From the NCBI GenBank assembly GCA_021792235.1, contig JAJYVC010000041.1:1-11517 (forward strand): DNA of 11,517 nt, written 5' to 3'. Positions 1 through 7,019 of this stretch are shown piece after piece. The translations under genes and the position numbers were made by a program. Within the stretch, counting starts at the first letter, position 1, and each line of letters begins with the position of its first letter. Origin of the DNA: Microcaldota archaeon (lineage in GTDB: Archaea; Micrarchaeota; Micrarchaeia; Micrarchaeales; CABMGC01). The notes below the pieces were generated by a model. It was not told where the DNA came from, searched no databases, and worked only from the letters and a program-made list of their open reading frames with translations.

Positions 1-1026
1 TGCGGCAAGCAAGCAAAGGTGCTGGGTCTGGGCGAGGGACTTGAGAAGATAAGGGACCTGATGAGGGAAGGGAGATTCGCGGCTGCGAAGAGGAAGGGAG
101 AACTCATGGACAAGGAGAGAGAGGTCAAGGAGGAATATGAAAGATTTGTCAAGAGCAAGATAAGCATAGGCAGGAAGCTCAGGATAGGGGTGGATCCAGG
201 CAATGGGGCAAGTTCGGGGTTCGCATCGGGCATACTTTCCAGGATGGGCATGGAAGTGGCAGCAATAAGCGACAACCCCAATGGCAGATTCCCGTCAAGA
301 AATCCAGAACCCAAGCCAGACACCCTTGGCGGGCTGCAGGAACTTGTGAAGGACAATAAGCTTGACTTCGGTGTGGCGTTCGATGGCGACGGTGACAGGG
401 CGATATTCGTTGATGATCGGGGGGAGGTCTTTTATGGAGACAAGATACTTGCACTGTTCGTTGACAGCATGCTCAGGCCTGGGGACAAAGTGGTGTATGA
501 CGTGAGCTGCAGCGATGCAGTCGCAGACGTCGTTGACAGGAAGGGAGGAATTCCGCTAGTAACCAGGGTCGGCCATTCTGCCATAGAGGCAAGGATGCTC
601 GATGAGGATGCGAGGATAGGAGGCGAGCTCTCAGGGCACATATACTTCAGGGAGACCTACCATTACGATGACGCATTCTTCGCTGCTGCATGGATGGCCA
701 AGCTTGTGGCAGATTCTAAGGATAGCCTTTCCGCACTCCTTTCGAAGCTGCCTCGCTACAGGAATGCAGTCAGGGAATTCGAGGTCGCAGACTCCAAGAA
801 GTTCAAGGTTATAGAGCAGATCAGGAAAAACCTCAAGGCGAACAGAGTCAGGACAATTAATCTTGATGGAGTCAAGGCCATAACCGAGGATGGATGGTTC
901 ATAATACGCGCATCTAACACCACGCCTAAGATAAAGGTCGTGGCGGAAGCGAAGAGCAAGAAGAGGCTGACGCAGCTGCTTGAGGTAGCAAAGAACAAGC
1001 TCGATGAGGCTCTTGGCAGCGCATGA
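1..1026 (+). CDS. Phosphomannomutase/phosphoglucomutase, 5'-truncated by window edge
   Basis: Alpha-D-phosphohexomutase superfamily enzyme, interconverting hexose 6- and 1-phosphates for sugar-nucleotide and glycan synthesis in the cytosol. The frame is open to base 1, so the true start lies outside; a GTG at 19 is internal. Counting from that GTG, the metal-binding loop DGDGDR is at residues 122-127, the sugar-recognition loop GGELSGH at 201-207, and the C-terminal phosphate-binding loop RASNTTP at 297-303. The preceding FPSRNPEP and VGHSAIEARM are also family-typical. The catalytic phosphoserine loop of domain 1, about 100 residues, is missing because of the window boundary, not by visible mutation. 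The stop is 1 nt from the stop of the converging 1378-codon gene. Family is certain; mannose versus glucose or glucosamine specificity cannot be told from sequence. Confidence 0.95.
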   Translation, partial: CGKQAKVLGLGEGLEKIRDLMREGRFAAAKRKGELMDKEREVKEEYERFVKSKISIGRKLRIGVDPGNGASSGFASGILSRMGMEVAAISDNPNGRFPSRNPEPKPDTLGGLQELVKDNKLDFGVAFDGDGDRAIFVDDRGEVFYGDKILALFVDSMLRPGDKVVYDVSCSDAVADVVDRKGGIPLVTRVGHSAIEARMLDEDARIGGELSGHIYFRETYHYDDAFFAAAWMAKLVADSKDSLSALLSKLPRYRNAVREFEVADSKKFKVIEQIRKNLKANRVRTINLDGVKAITEDGWFIIRASNTTPKIKVVAEAKSKKRLTQLLEVAKNKLDEALGSA

Positions 1027-1027
1027 A

Positions 1028-4000
1028 TCAGCGCATCAGAACCAGTGACAGCACTGATCTTATTGCCCTTCCAAGACTTCCCTTCCTCCTTGCGCGTCCT
1101 TGTAACTGGGCCATTTTGCTGGATGTATAAACCGCAGGCGTCTGGGCTAGATCCTGCATTAGTTCTGGCGTGTTTATCCTGAACAGGCTGCTTATTGATT
1201 CGCCATGATCCTCGCTGAATCCGATCGTAGAAACAGACACGACTGCTTTGCTTGCTGCGGCAGGCATGTCGACAGGACGATAGCCATCATGTTGTTCTCC
1301 GATACCATGAACGCTTTGAATATCGATTTTCTCTCCGGCGAATATAGTGTCTGGTGCTGCAGTCGGCCTTTCGGCCTGCAGGATAAGCTGGCTGCCAGAC
1401 TGGTAGGCGAGTCTCTCCTTGACAGGCTCTGTCTCGGTTCTGCTTGATTGTTCTGTGTGCTCCGGATGCGCAGCATAGCCTAGCCTAGCAGACAAAACCT
1501 TGGCTAGATATGCGTCGCTTACTGGCATCGGGAATATCTTGACCATGCCTGCGCTTCTGTAGATGATCTCTGCAGAATCATATCCAACGTCGTTGCCGAT
1601 GTCGGAAACCGCTTTGGTCTTTGCTCCTGCAATGCGCGCGCTTTTGCCAGTCGAAGAGGACGTGATGCATGAATTATCAATTATGGCAGTGCCACTTGCA
1701 TTGGTTTTGGACAGCGTAAGTGCAGCAGCAGATGGCGATACGCCGCTAGGCAGCGCTATGCTGCTGTAATGTGATTGCCTTACGCCGACATGCACTTTGC
1801 CTGCCTGTGGATGGGCATTTGGCATTGCGCTATTCTCGCGCACATAGGATGCTATGCCTTTATCAGCCCTTATCTTGTAGGACATCTTTGAGGTTTGGTA
1901 GAAGCGCTGCCCAGATGCATTGGCTCTTGATTCTGCAATGCCCAATGCCCTGGCTGCAGATGTTTTCATGCAAACCTCTTCAGGCTTTGCTATGTTGATG
2001 TAGGATGCGTGTTGCCTGCGCTGGGAAAGCGCCGTACCGGCCGCATGGACTATGTTGATGACCGGATCTTGCAGTGTTTGCATCTTCGTAGTGGCATTGC
2101 TCTTTTGCGCAGCAGTATTTGCAGTGCTGCGCCGCCAGATGGCCGACGAATGGAGCATGATTCCGGTGTGAGCCTTTGCTGAAGTGTGCAGCTCGATAGA
2201 AGTAATCTCAATAGGATGCAAATCCGCTCGTTTGACATGATCCTTGGAACTCACGTTAGATAGAACAGGGACAGGCCTTGCCCTAGTTTCTATTGCGTTG
2301 TAAACATAATTTGGCTTTTGCTTTCCGTTTGCATCGGTTTTCTGCAATGCCTTTGGCTCCTGTAACTCACGGACCGCAATGACCGTGCGTTTAGGTCGCA
2401 TCGTAGCCTTGACTTCAATGTGCGCTGGAGCATGACGATACGTAAGGCTGCCTTGCCGCATGGTTCTATCTCGTGTCATAACCACTGAGACTCTGGATAT
2501 AGGATCCGCATATGAAGATATGCCTGCTATTTGCACATTGGTTCTGGGAAGATCATAGGATACCTGCGTCCTGCGGTGGTTGTCTTTTGCTGCATTGGCT
2601 CGAATCCTGGCCAGGACGGCATTTGCAGATCCAACATTTCCCGCGGTAAGCGGATTGGATGAGATTGCCGCACTGCTGGAGTTGATGGCGCTTGGAATTG
2701 CACGTTCAAGACGCGATTTGGATGCAGTGGAATGAAGACCAATATGATGTAAAAGCTCTGGAAGCGCCGCGGTGAGTTCCTGCATACTGGATTTTGGATA
2801 TGATATTTGGTAAGGCGATTCTGTTCTGCTCGCGACCTGTATGTGCATATGGATATTTGCATCTGATACGTATCTAACAGGATTGATTTTATCCATGGCA
2901 ACGAATGATATGGCAATCTGGCGCCCGAAGGCTTTGGAGTAGTCTGGTGCCGTTTGTAGCGCTGGTTGGTGCATGCTCTGCATATGCACTGCTGCCTTTG
3001 ATTCTGGAATCCAAGATAGGTATGACAGTATCCCACGATCGATTTGGTTCTGCTTGCGCGAGTTGTATGCGATTGCAGGCATTGTGACCTGGATGGGTAA
3101 CTTGCGAGACGGTTCCGGTGGGCCTGCCTCTTGTTGTAATACCGGATTCCTAGCATGGATTACAAGATGCATGCTCAGCGAAGCACGCTCTGCGAGACTG
3201 GCAGAAATCGCTGGGTGTATTGATATTGATTGAATAGGATTGGATTGGATTGCGCCTATAGAAGATGCAGGGAGCGCAAAGATAGCTGTGGCGGCGTTAG
3301 TGTGCCACTGCCTTGTGACACGGGCAGCCAACCTGGCAGGAGGAGATGCACTGATGTTTGCATGCTGCCTGCGATCGGATGCCAGTACTGCCAAAGTATT
3401 CTGCACGCGCTTTGCAGCCTCTGAGATATGTGCTGCCTGAATTCTGCGGTCTTGCATTGCGTGTAGCTTCACCGCATTTTCGCGCACATAGGATGCTTTG
3501 ACTGGAATAGGTGATGCGCTTTGCTGTACCGCATCTTTGATTGATGCAATGCGCAGGGAGTATTTGCTGCTTTGCAGATTGATTTTTTCCAGCTTGTGCG
3601 CTTTTGGCTGCTGATTAGCAGGTTGCATCACCGGCAATACCAAGTTCCTCTGTCTGCCTGATGCAATTACATGGGCAGTATTATATGCGCCCACATTTCC
3701 TGAACCATCAAGCATGCCAAGAGCCTGCATTGCGTAGATGATCTGGCCAGTAAACCATGATGGTGGTGCTTGCGAATTGCTGGTGCGCATGATGTGCTCT
3801 AGGATTGATGAATAAGGCATGTGAACAGTCTGGCCTGAACCTGGAAGTGCCGCATGGCTATGGCTAGTCTGCGGATACATTGAGGGAGGCACATAGGCAT
3901 CTGCGCCTTTGCCCATGAGGCTCACTGCAAACTGATTTGCAGCGGAGATCCTAAGGAAATCTGCAAGATCCCCTGGATTCGATCCGGGCATGAAGAGCCT

Positions 4001-5164
4001 GGCACCCCTCTGCTCGAGCATGCCGGCCAGCTTTGGATTGATGATGCCTCCAGCAAAGAATGAGACGTCGCTTAGGCCCATCGCACTTGCGCTTTCCATA
4101 ACCGCAGCTGCCTTCCTGCCTGCCTCTTCTCCAGAGATGCTAAATCCTATTGCCGCAACATTCTCGTTTATTGCAGTGCTGATCAGCTCGTCTGCACTTG
4201 CATCATCTGCGTATATCACATTGAAGCCAGAGTTTATGAGCGAGTGCACCACCAGCTTCACTCCCCTGTCGTGATCGCCGCCTTCTGCATTAGTTATTAT
4301 TATCTTTGGAGCGCTAGTGCCATCGCTGGCAAACGAGCGTACGACGTCCCTCCATACTTCCTCCTTGCCATTCACTATCCTTGCCATAACATCTGCGCCT
4401 GACATCTCATCAACGCGCTGGGTGCACCAGATTGCTGATAGATATTCTGCCGCAGTATCTGAATCCAGGCTCCCCAGGAACCCTATGAATCTGCTTCCAG
4501 TAAGCTTTTCCAGGCGTCCTGTAGTGCCTATGGCGTATGAAAGCTCGCCTGCCACTCTGGCATTCTGCTTTATCGCGTTGATGACGTCGTCGCCCGTAGC
4601 CGCAGGGCTTGTCAGATCGGATACGTTTCCTGTGTTGCCTATGGAATAGAACCATTCGCTAGAAGCCTCAGCTCCGAGGCTGTTGAAGAACTCCGCTGCT
4701 CTGCAACTGAAGATGCGCTGGTCCGTTAGCGCAGAGACATTACCGGTCAGTCTTATCTCATATAGCAGCGCCGTTGCCACAAGGTTGTCGAGCCTGCCCA
4801 TACTGCTCAGGAACTCCCTGCTTGCAAGCTCCTGGGTTCCGCCCACATTCATTGCAGCGAACAGGAACTCGGCTGCTACGAACGTATCAAGCTCGCTAAC
4901 CCTGTGCTTCAGAAGTTCGAGATCACTTCTGGAAAGATCGCTGAATGCATTGTCTATTACCTGACCCACGTTAGATCTTATAAAATCGGAGAGGCTTGAT
5001 CTAAGACTTTCCTCCTCCCTTTGCAATCTGGAGCTGGAAAGCTGTCCGGCGTAATCCCTTGCCTGCGCTGAAGTGGCGATGAATGAATCCATCCTAGACA
5101 TTAGGCTTTCAGCTTCTTTCTCGATGAATGCAGGGCGACCCATGATACTCATCCACAATTCCAC
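1028..5164 (-). CDS. 1378-aa protein: helical repeats, B12-binding-like domain, long basic low-complexity tail
   Basis: I do not recognise this protein as a whole. Residues 1-94 look helical and charged. Residues 95-266 hold about five degenerate repeats. Residues 286-406 resemble the cobalamin-binding Rossmann domain of methylmalonyl-CoA-type mutases. Residues 407-520 are a Pro/Ser linker with a hydrophobic patch. Residues 521-1378 are rich in Ala, Ser, His, Arg and Ile, poor in acidic and aromatic residues, and probably disordered. No signal peptide or membrane helix is visible, so it is likely cytosolic. The frame runs 4.1 kb without a stop, which supports coding. The start is GTG 5164, about 30 nt from the TATA-like element at 5191-5198; in-frame ATGs at 5152 and 5143 are alternatives. 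No mutase catalytic barrel is encoded nearby, so a scaffold, sensor or regulator is as likely as an enzyme. Function unknown. Confidence 0.85.
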   Translation of the reverse strand: MELWMSIMGRPAFIEKEAESLMSRMDSFIATSAQARDYAGQLSSSRLQREEESLRSSLSDFIRSNVGQVIDNAFSDLSRSDLELLKHRVSELDTFVAAEFLFAAMNVGGTQELASREFLSSMGRLDNLVATALLYEIRLTGNVSALTDQRIFSCRAAEFFNSLGAEASSEWFYSIGNTGNVSDLTSPAATGDDVINAIKQNARVAGELSYAIGTTGRLEKLTGSRFIGFLGSLDSDTAAEYLSAIWCTQRVDEMSGADVMARIVNGKEEVWRDVVRSFASDGTSAPKIIITNAEGGDHDRGVKLVVHSLINSGFNVIYADDASADELISTAINENVAAIGFSISGEEAGRKAAAVMESASAMGLSDVSFFAGGIINPKLAGMLEQRGARLFMPGSNPGDLADFLRISAANQFAVSLMGKGADAYVPPSMYPQTSHSHAALPGSGQTVHMPYSSILEHIMRTSNSQAPPSWFTGQIIYAMQALGMLDGSGNVGAYNTAHVIASGRQRNLVLPVMQPANQQPKAHKLEKINLQSSKYSLRIASIKDAVQQSASPIPVKASYVRENAVKLHAMQDRRIQAAHISEAAKRVQNTLAVLASDRRQHANISASPPARLAARVTRQWHTNAATAIFALPASSIGAIQSNPIQSISIHPAISASLAERASLSMHLVIHARNPVLQQEAGPPEPSRKLPIQVTMPAIAYNSRKQNQIDRGILSYLSWIPESKAAVHMQSMHQPALQTAPDYSKAFGRQIAISFVAMDKINPVRYVSDANIHMHIQVASRTESPYQISYPKSSMQELTAALPELLHHIGLHSTASKSRLERAIPSAINSSSAAISSNPLTAGNVGSANAVLARIRANAAKDNHRRTQVSYDLPRTNVQIAGISSYADPISRVSVVMTRDRTMRQGSLTYRHAPAHIEVKATMRPKRTVIAVRELQEPKALQKTDANGKQKPNYVYNAIETRARPVPVLSNVSSKDHVKRADLHPIEITSIELHTSAKAHTGIMLHSSAIWRRSTANTAAQKSNATTKMQTLQDPVINIVHAAGTALSQRRQHASYINIAKPEEVCMKTSAARALGIAESRANASGQRFYQTSKMSYKIRADKGIASYVRENSAMPNAHPQAGKVHVGVRQSHYSSIALPSGVSPSAAALTLSKTNASGTAIIDNSCITSSSTGKSARIAGAKTKAVSDIGNDVGYDSAEIIYRSAGMVKIFPMPVSDAYLAKVLSARLGYAAHPEHTEQSSRTETEPVKERLAYQSGSQLILQAERPTAAPDTIFAGEKIDIQSVHGIGEQHDGYRPVDMPAAASKAVVSVSTIGFSEDHGESISSLFRINTPELMQDLAQTPAVYTSSKMAQLQGRARRKGSLGRAIRSVLSLVLMR
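1031..3604 (-). other. Basic, His/Ser/Ala-rich low-complexity tail (residues 521-1378)
   Basis: About 850 residues with no recognisable fold. Short beta-like snippets with Tyr, His and alternating Val/Ile recur (NIHMHIQVASR, PAHIEVKAT, KVHVGVRQS, TNVQIAG, PNYVYNA). They are separated by polar linkers with few Asp/Glu. Some phrases repeat: ASYVREN at about 557 and 1105, and RRQHA at about 598 and 1049. Arg codons were counted by hand. Roughly half are CGN here, against about a fifth in residues 1-430 of the same gene. The last 25 residues form a strongly basic end (RARRKGSLGRAIRS). Likely disordered; nucleic-acid, metal or surface binding are guesses. Confidence 0.6.
3947..4309 (-). other. Cobalamin (B12)-binding-like domain, residues 286-406 of the 1378-aa protein
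   Basis: The block resembles the C-terminal/small-subunit domain of methylmalonyl-CoA mutase. It starts with strand KIIIT, then GGDHDRG at 295-301, SGFNVIYA at 312-319, AAIGFSISG at 337-345, FFAGGI at 369-374 and a final FMPGSNPGDLADFL. These correspond to the family's DxHxxG, SxL and GG signatures. His298 and Gly301 are kept, but the Asp two residues before the histidine is Gly296, with an Asp at 297 instead. The SxL region is one residue shorter than usual. Cobalamin binding is therefore plausible but not assured; a relative that lost the cofactor is the alternative. Confidence 0.75.
4367..4882 (-). repeat. Five degenerate ~35-residue tandem repeats inside the 1378-aa protein
   Basis: Units begin at about residues 95, 129, 168, 205 and 237 and run to 266. 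The shared core reads roughly A-x-E-[FYW]-L/F-Y-A-I-x-x-T-G-N-V-x-x-L-T, followed by a second helix such as RFIGFLGSL. Units 2, 3 and 4 are clearest (YEIRLTGNVSALT, YSIGNTGNVSDLT, YAIGTTGRLEKLT); units 1 and 5 are diverged. The hydrophobic spacing suggests paired helices forming a solenoid-like scaffold next to the cobalamin-type domain. I cannot name a known repeat family. Confidence 0.65.
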
Positions 5165-5190
5165 GCAAAAGTCACGATAAGTAATGTAAG

Positions 5191-5198
5191 ATTATATT
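5191..5198 (-). promoter_or_regulatory. Proximal TATA-like element for the 1378-codon gene
   Basis: On the minus strand this reads AATATAAT. It is centred about 30 nt before GTG 5164, the same spacing as at the GNAT gene, and would give a leaderless GTG-started message. Confidence 0.4.
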
Positions 5199-5229
5199 GC
5201 ACATTCCCTAGCGTATTCGCCCTAATACC

Positions 5230-5238
5230 TTATATAAA
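5230..5238 (-). promoter_or_regulatory. Distal strong TATA box upstream of the 1378-codon gene
   Basis: The minus-strand sequence TTTATATAA is a near-consensus archaeal TATA box, preceded by purines that could act as a BRE. Transcription from it would start near 5207 and give a roughly 43-55 nt leader before GTG 5164 or ATG 5152. The core is nearly symmetric, so plus-strand firing is possible. A small hairpin (GGCGT and ACGCC arms, 5247-5263) lies between it and the end of the GNAT gene. Confidence 0.5.
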
Positions 5239-5312
5239 GCTTTTGAGGCGTTTGATTTACGCCGGTGCTTGGAGCGATTGGATGGAATAGATTTGCTCGC
5301 AAACGCGTTCAA

Positions 5313-5978
5313 TCATGCAGCTGGCTTTATCCTTATAGTTATCTCGAAGGCATCTCCGTTGTCCGCATTGAGTGCTTCATATTCCTTGTTCAACTCTTGG
5401 TATCTTGACTCCAACGGCGCAGAACCTGCCGGCCTTGCTACGCCATATTTGCCCATCCTTCCAGGATTGATCTTCCTTGAAATCTCATAGCCTTCTAATA
5501 TCCCTTCCGCCGCAAGCTTGTCCAGAGCGTGTCGGATCCCGTTCTCCACATTTGCATTCTGAGTATGTATCATTATCTCAGTTATGCCTTCGGACAGAGA
5601 GTGCATGATCCTTGACCTGACCATCTTCTGGTATACACCTCTCCCCCTAGCCGATTCTGCAACTCCGCTGAAGGACAGATACGTATGCACTCCTCTCCCT
5701 TCTGACGTAATGGCCGCTTCGCCTGCTATTCCTATTATCTCTCCGCTGCCTCTGTCCACAGCCACATGGACAAAGTCAGAGCGCTCGGTCATGTCAGCCT
5801 TGCAGTCCTCCCTTGTGCATGGAGGGAAGCATAACTGATTGAAATCAGTTAGCCTTTCGATGAACTCGCCGTCTAGGCTCTTGATAGGATATACATTTAT
5901 CACAATGTCGTTTTCAGTTCTCATGAGTTTACCAAATGCCGGCTTTACTCCGTCATGCATAGTGCCCCTTGTTGCCAT
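5313..5978 (-). CDS. GNAT-family N-acetyltransferase
   Basis: A 221-aa protein of the GCN5-related acetyltransferase fold, which transfers acetyl from acetyl-CoA to an amine; the substrate is unknown. The acetyl-CoA pyrophosphate loop is visible as ARGRGVYQKM at 110-119, following a strand and beta-bulge region (TYLSFSGVAESA, 99-110). The next strand, EIMIHTQNANVENG, and the helix after it fit the family. The last G/A of the Q/RxxGxG/A loop is Tyr here, a tolerated variant. A C-terminal extension of about 45 residues (from 175) and a cysteine cluster at 50, 54 and 59 are unusual. ATG 5978 was chosen because a TATA box lies 30 nt upstream; ATG 5924 is the alternative. The 1378-codon gene follows after 148 nt with its own promoter elements, so co-transcription is possible but not required. 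Confidence 0.88.
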   Translation of the reverse strand: MATRGTMHDGVKPAFGKLMRTENDIVINVYPIKSLDGEFIERLTDFNQLCFPPCTREDCKADMTERSDFVHVAVDRGSGEIIGIAGEAAITSEGRGVHTYLSFSGVAESARGRGVYQKMVRSRIMHSLSEGITEIMIHTQNANVENGIRHALDKLAAEGILEGYEISRKINPGRMGKYGVARPAGSAPLESRYQELNKEYEALNADNGDAFEITIRIKPAA

Positions 5979-6004
5979 TACACTCGAATTAACTGTCTTT
6001 TGCG

Positions 6005-6012
6005 TTATATAA
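6005..6012 (-). promoter_or_regulatory. TATA box of the GNAT gene
   Basis: The perfect palindrome TTATATAA is centred 30 nt upstream of ATG 5978. This implies a transcription start at or just before the ATG (a leaderless or near-leaderless message). It supports ATG 5978 over the internal ATG. Confidence 0.6.
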
Positions 6013-6048
6013 GAGCTTTGCGGTTTTGCTGCGTATTTCGAACTGCCT

Positions 6049-6106
6049 GTACGGTTTGGCTGGATTACTGCAATTGCCGCAGGCAGTGGTAATCACTGGA
6101 CCGTAC
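6049..6106. promoter_or_regulatory. Imperfect dyad / operator-like element between GNAT and aroE
   Basis: Outer arms GTACGGT (6049-6055) and ACCGTAC (6100-6106) are perfect complements. Inner arms GATTAC (6063-6068) and GTAATC (6089-6094) are also complementary, as are CTGC (6068-6071) and GCAG (6079-6082 or 6083-6086). Nested in the right half is CAGTG-N5-CACTG (6084-6098). The element lies between the two divergent TATA boxes, just upstream of the aroE one, as expected for a regulator site. A structured RNA is less likely because it would precede both predicted transcription starts. Confidence 0.5.
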
Positions 6107-6119
6107 TTTAGCAGGATTA

Positions 6120-6126
6120 TTAAATA
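6120..6126 (+). promoter_or_regulatory. TATA-like element for the aroE-NiCoT operon
   Basis: The sequence TTAAATA sits within an AT-rich stretch (6117-6130), just downstream of the dyad. A start of transcription near 6147-6150 is expected. This would leave a leader of about 45 nt before ATG 6192, or a leaderless GTG at 6147. Confidence 0.5.
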
Positions 6127-6191
6127 GAATACAACACGTATTTTATGTGCTGCAATTCGATACGATTGATGCGGTTTGGCGAAGTATTTTT

Positions 6192-7013
6192 ATGCACATA
6201 GACAATGAGACCAAGATTGTATGCTCGCTTGGGGCTAGGCAGAGCAGACTTGGAGCAATGATGCACAACGCCGCCTACAGGCACCTAATGGTTAATTACA
6301 TATATGTGCCTTTCACAGTTGCAGACTTGGAAGGCTCGATAAGGGGGATGCGCGCGCTTGGCTTCAGGGGCTCCTCTGTGACCATGCCGTTCAAGGAAGA
6401 TGCAATTAGATACATTGATAGGATTGATCCCATAGCTGCAGACATAGGTGCAGTAAACACGATATCAAACGAAAACAGTGTGCTTGCAGGTTACAATTCG
6501 GATTGGATAGGCGCAGTAGAGGCGTTGAGGGAGGTGTCGAAGCTTAGGGGCAGGAAGGCTGTTCTGCTGGGCGCTGGAGGAGCCGCGAGGGCCATAGCCT
6601 ATGGACTGAAGATGAATGGCGCTGAAGTCGTAATACTTAACAGGAATACTAAAAGGGCAAGGGAGCTGTCAGGATCTCTTAATGTTGAATTTGGAGGGTG
6701 CATACGCGATCTTAAGAAGATAAAGGACTACGATATACTTATAAATGCAACTTCTGTGGGTTTTTATCCGGATGTAAAAAATTCGATAATTGGCGCAGAG
6801 CAGATGAAAGAGGGCAGAGTTGTTATGGACGTTGTGTTCAGACCGGAGGAAACCATGTTCCTGAGATGTGCAAGGTCTAGAAAATGCATAACAGTAGCAG
6901 GTTACAAAATGCTGCTGCACCAAGCAGTATTCCAGGTGGAGCTTTTCACAGGAAAGAAGGCGCCATTCAGAGTTATGGAGAAAGCTCTGCTTTCAGGGCT
7001 TAGGTCGATGTGA
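6192..7013 (+). CDS. aroE: Shikimate dehydrogenase (AroE family), variant substrate loop
   Basis: A 273-aa NADP-dependent enzyme family reducing 3-dehydroshikimate to shikimate in chorismate and aromatic amino-acid synthesis. Catalytic Lys68 (SVTMPFKED), Asn89 (GAVNT), Asp104 (YNSDWIGA) and Gln244 (MLLHQA) are present. The NADP-binding loop LGAGGAARA (126-134), the NR motif for the adenine phosphate (150-151) and NATSVGFYP (185-193) are also present. The usual shikimate-binding SxS before MHN is not: the sequence reads ARQSRLGAMMHN, with a single serine one residue out of register. ATG 6192 gives the family-typical N-terminus. GTG 6147 would add 15 residues without homology and containing CGA codons that are rare here. 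The gene is first of an apparent two-gene operon. Function may be AroE proper or a related quinate/shikimate-like dehydrogenase. Confidence 0.9.
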   Translation: MHIDNETKIVCSLGARQSRLGAMMHNAAYRHLMVNYIYVPFTVADLEGSIRGMRALGFRGSSVTMPFKEDAIRYIDRIDPIAADIGAVNTISNENSVLAGYNSDWIGAVEALREVSKLRGRKAVLLGAGGAARAIAYGLKMNGAEVVILNRNTKRARELSGSLNVEFGGCIRDLKKIKDYDILINATSVGFYPDVKNSIIGAEQMKEGRVVMDVVFRPEETMFLRCARSRKCITVAGYKMLLHQAVFQVELFTGKKAPFRVMEKALLSGLRSM

Positions 7014-7019
7014 TTTGAT

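Noticed and set aside
2527..3156. 209-codon ORF on the minus strand in another frame
   Set aside because: It lies wholly inside the 4.1-kb frame; its residue content (many Arg, Cys, Tyr, Gln) shows no family features. A shadow of the low-complexity tail.
1031..3604. The tail as non-coding DNA or a decayed gene
   Set aside because: More than 2.5 kb without a stop in frame with the B12-type domain and a sensible end make coding far more likely, despite the odd composition.
6147..6191. GTG-started 15-residue extension of AroE
   Set aside because: The extension has no counterpart in the family and uses CGA codons that are rare here. The TATA spacing (24 nt) fits a leaderless GTG, so it is not fully excluded.
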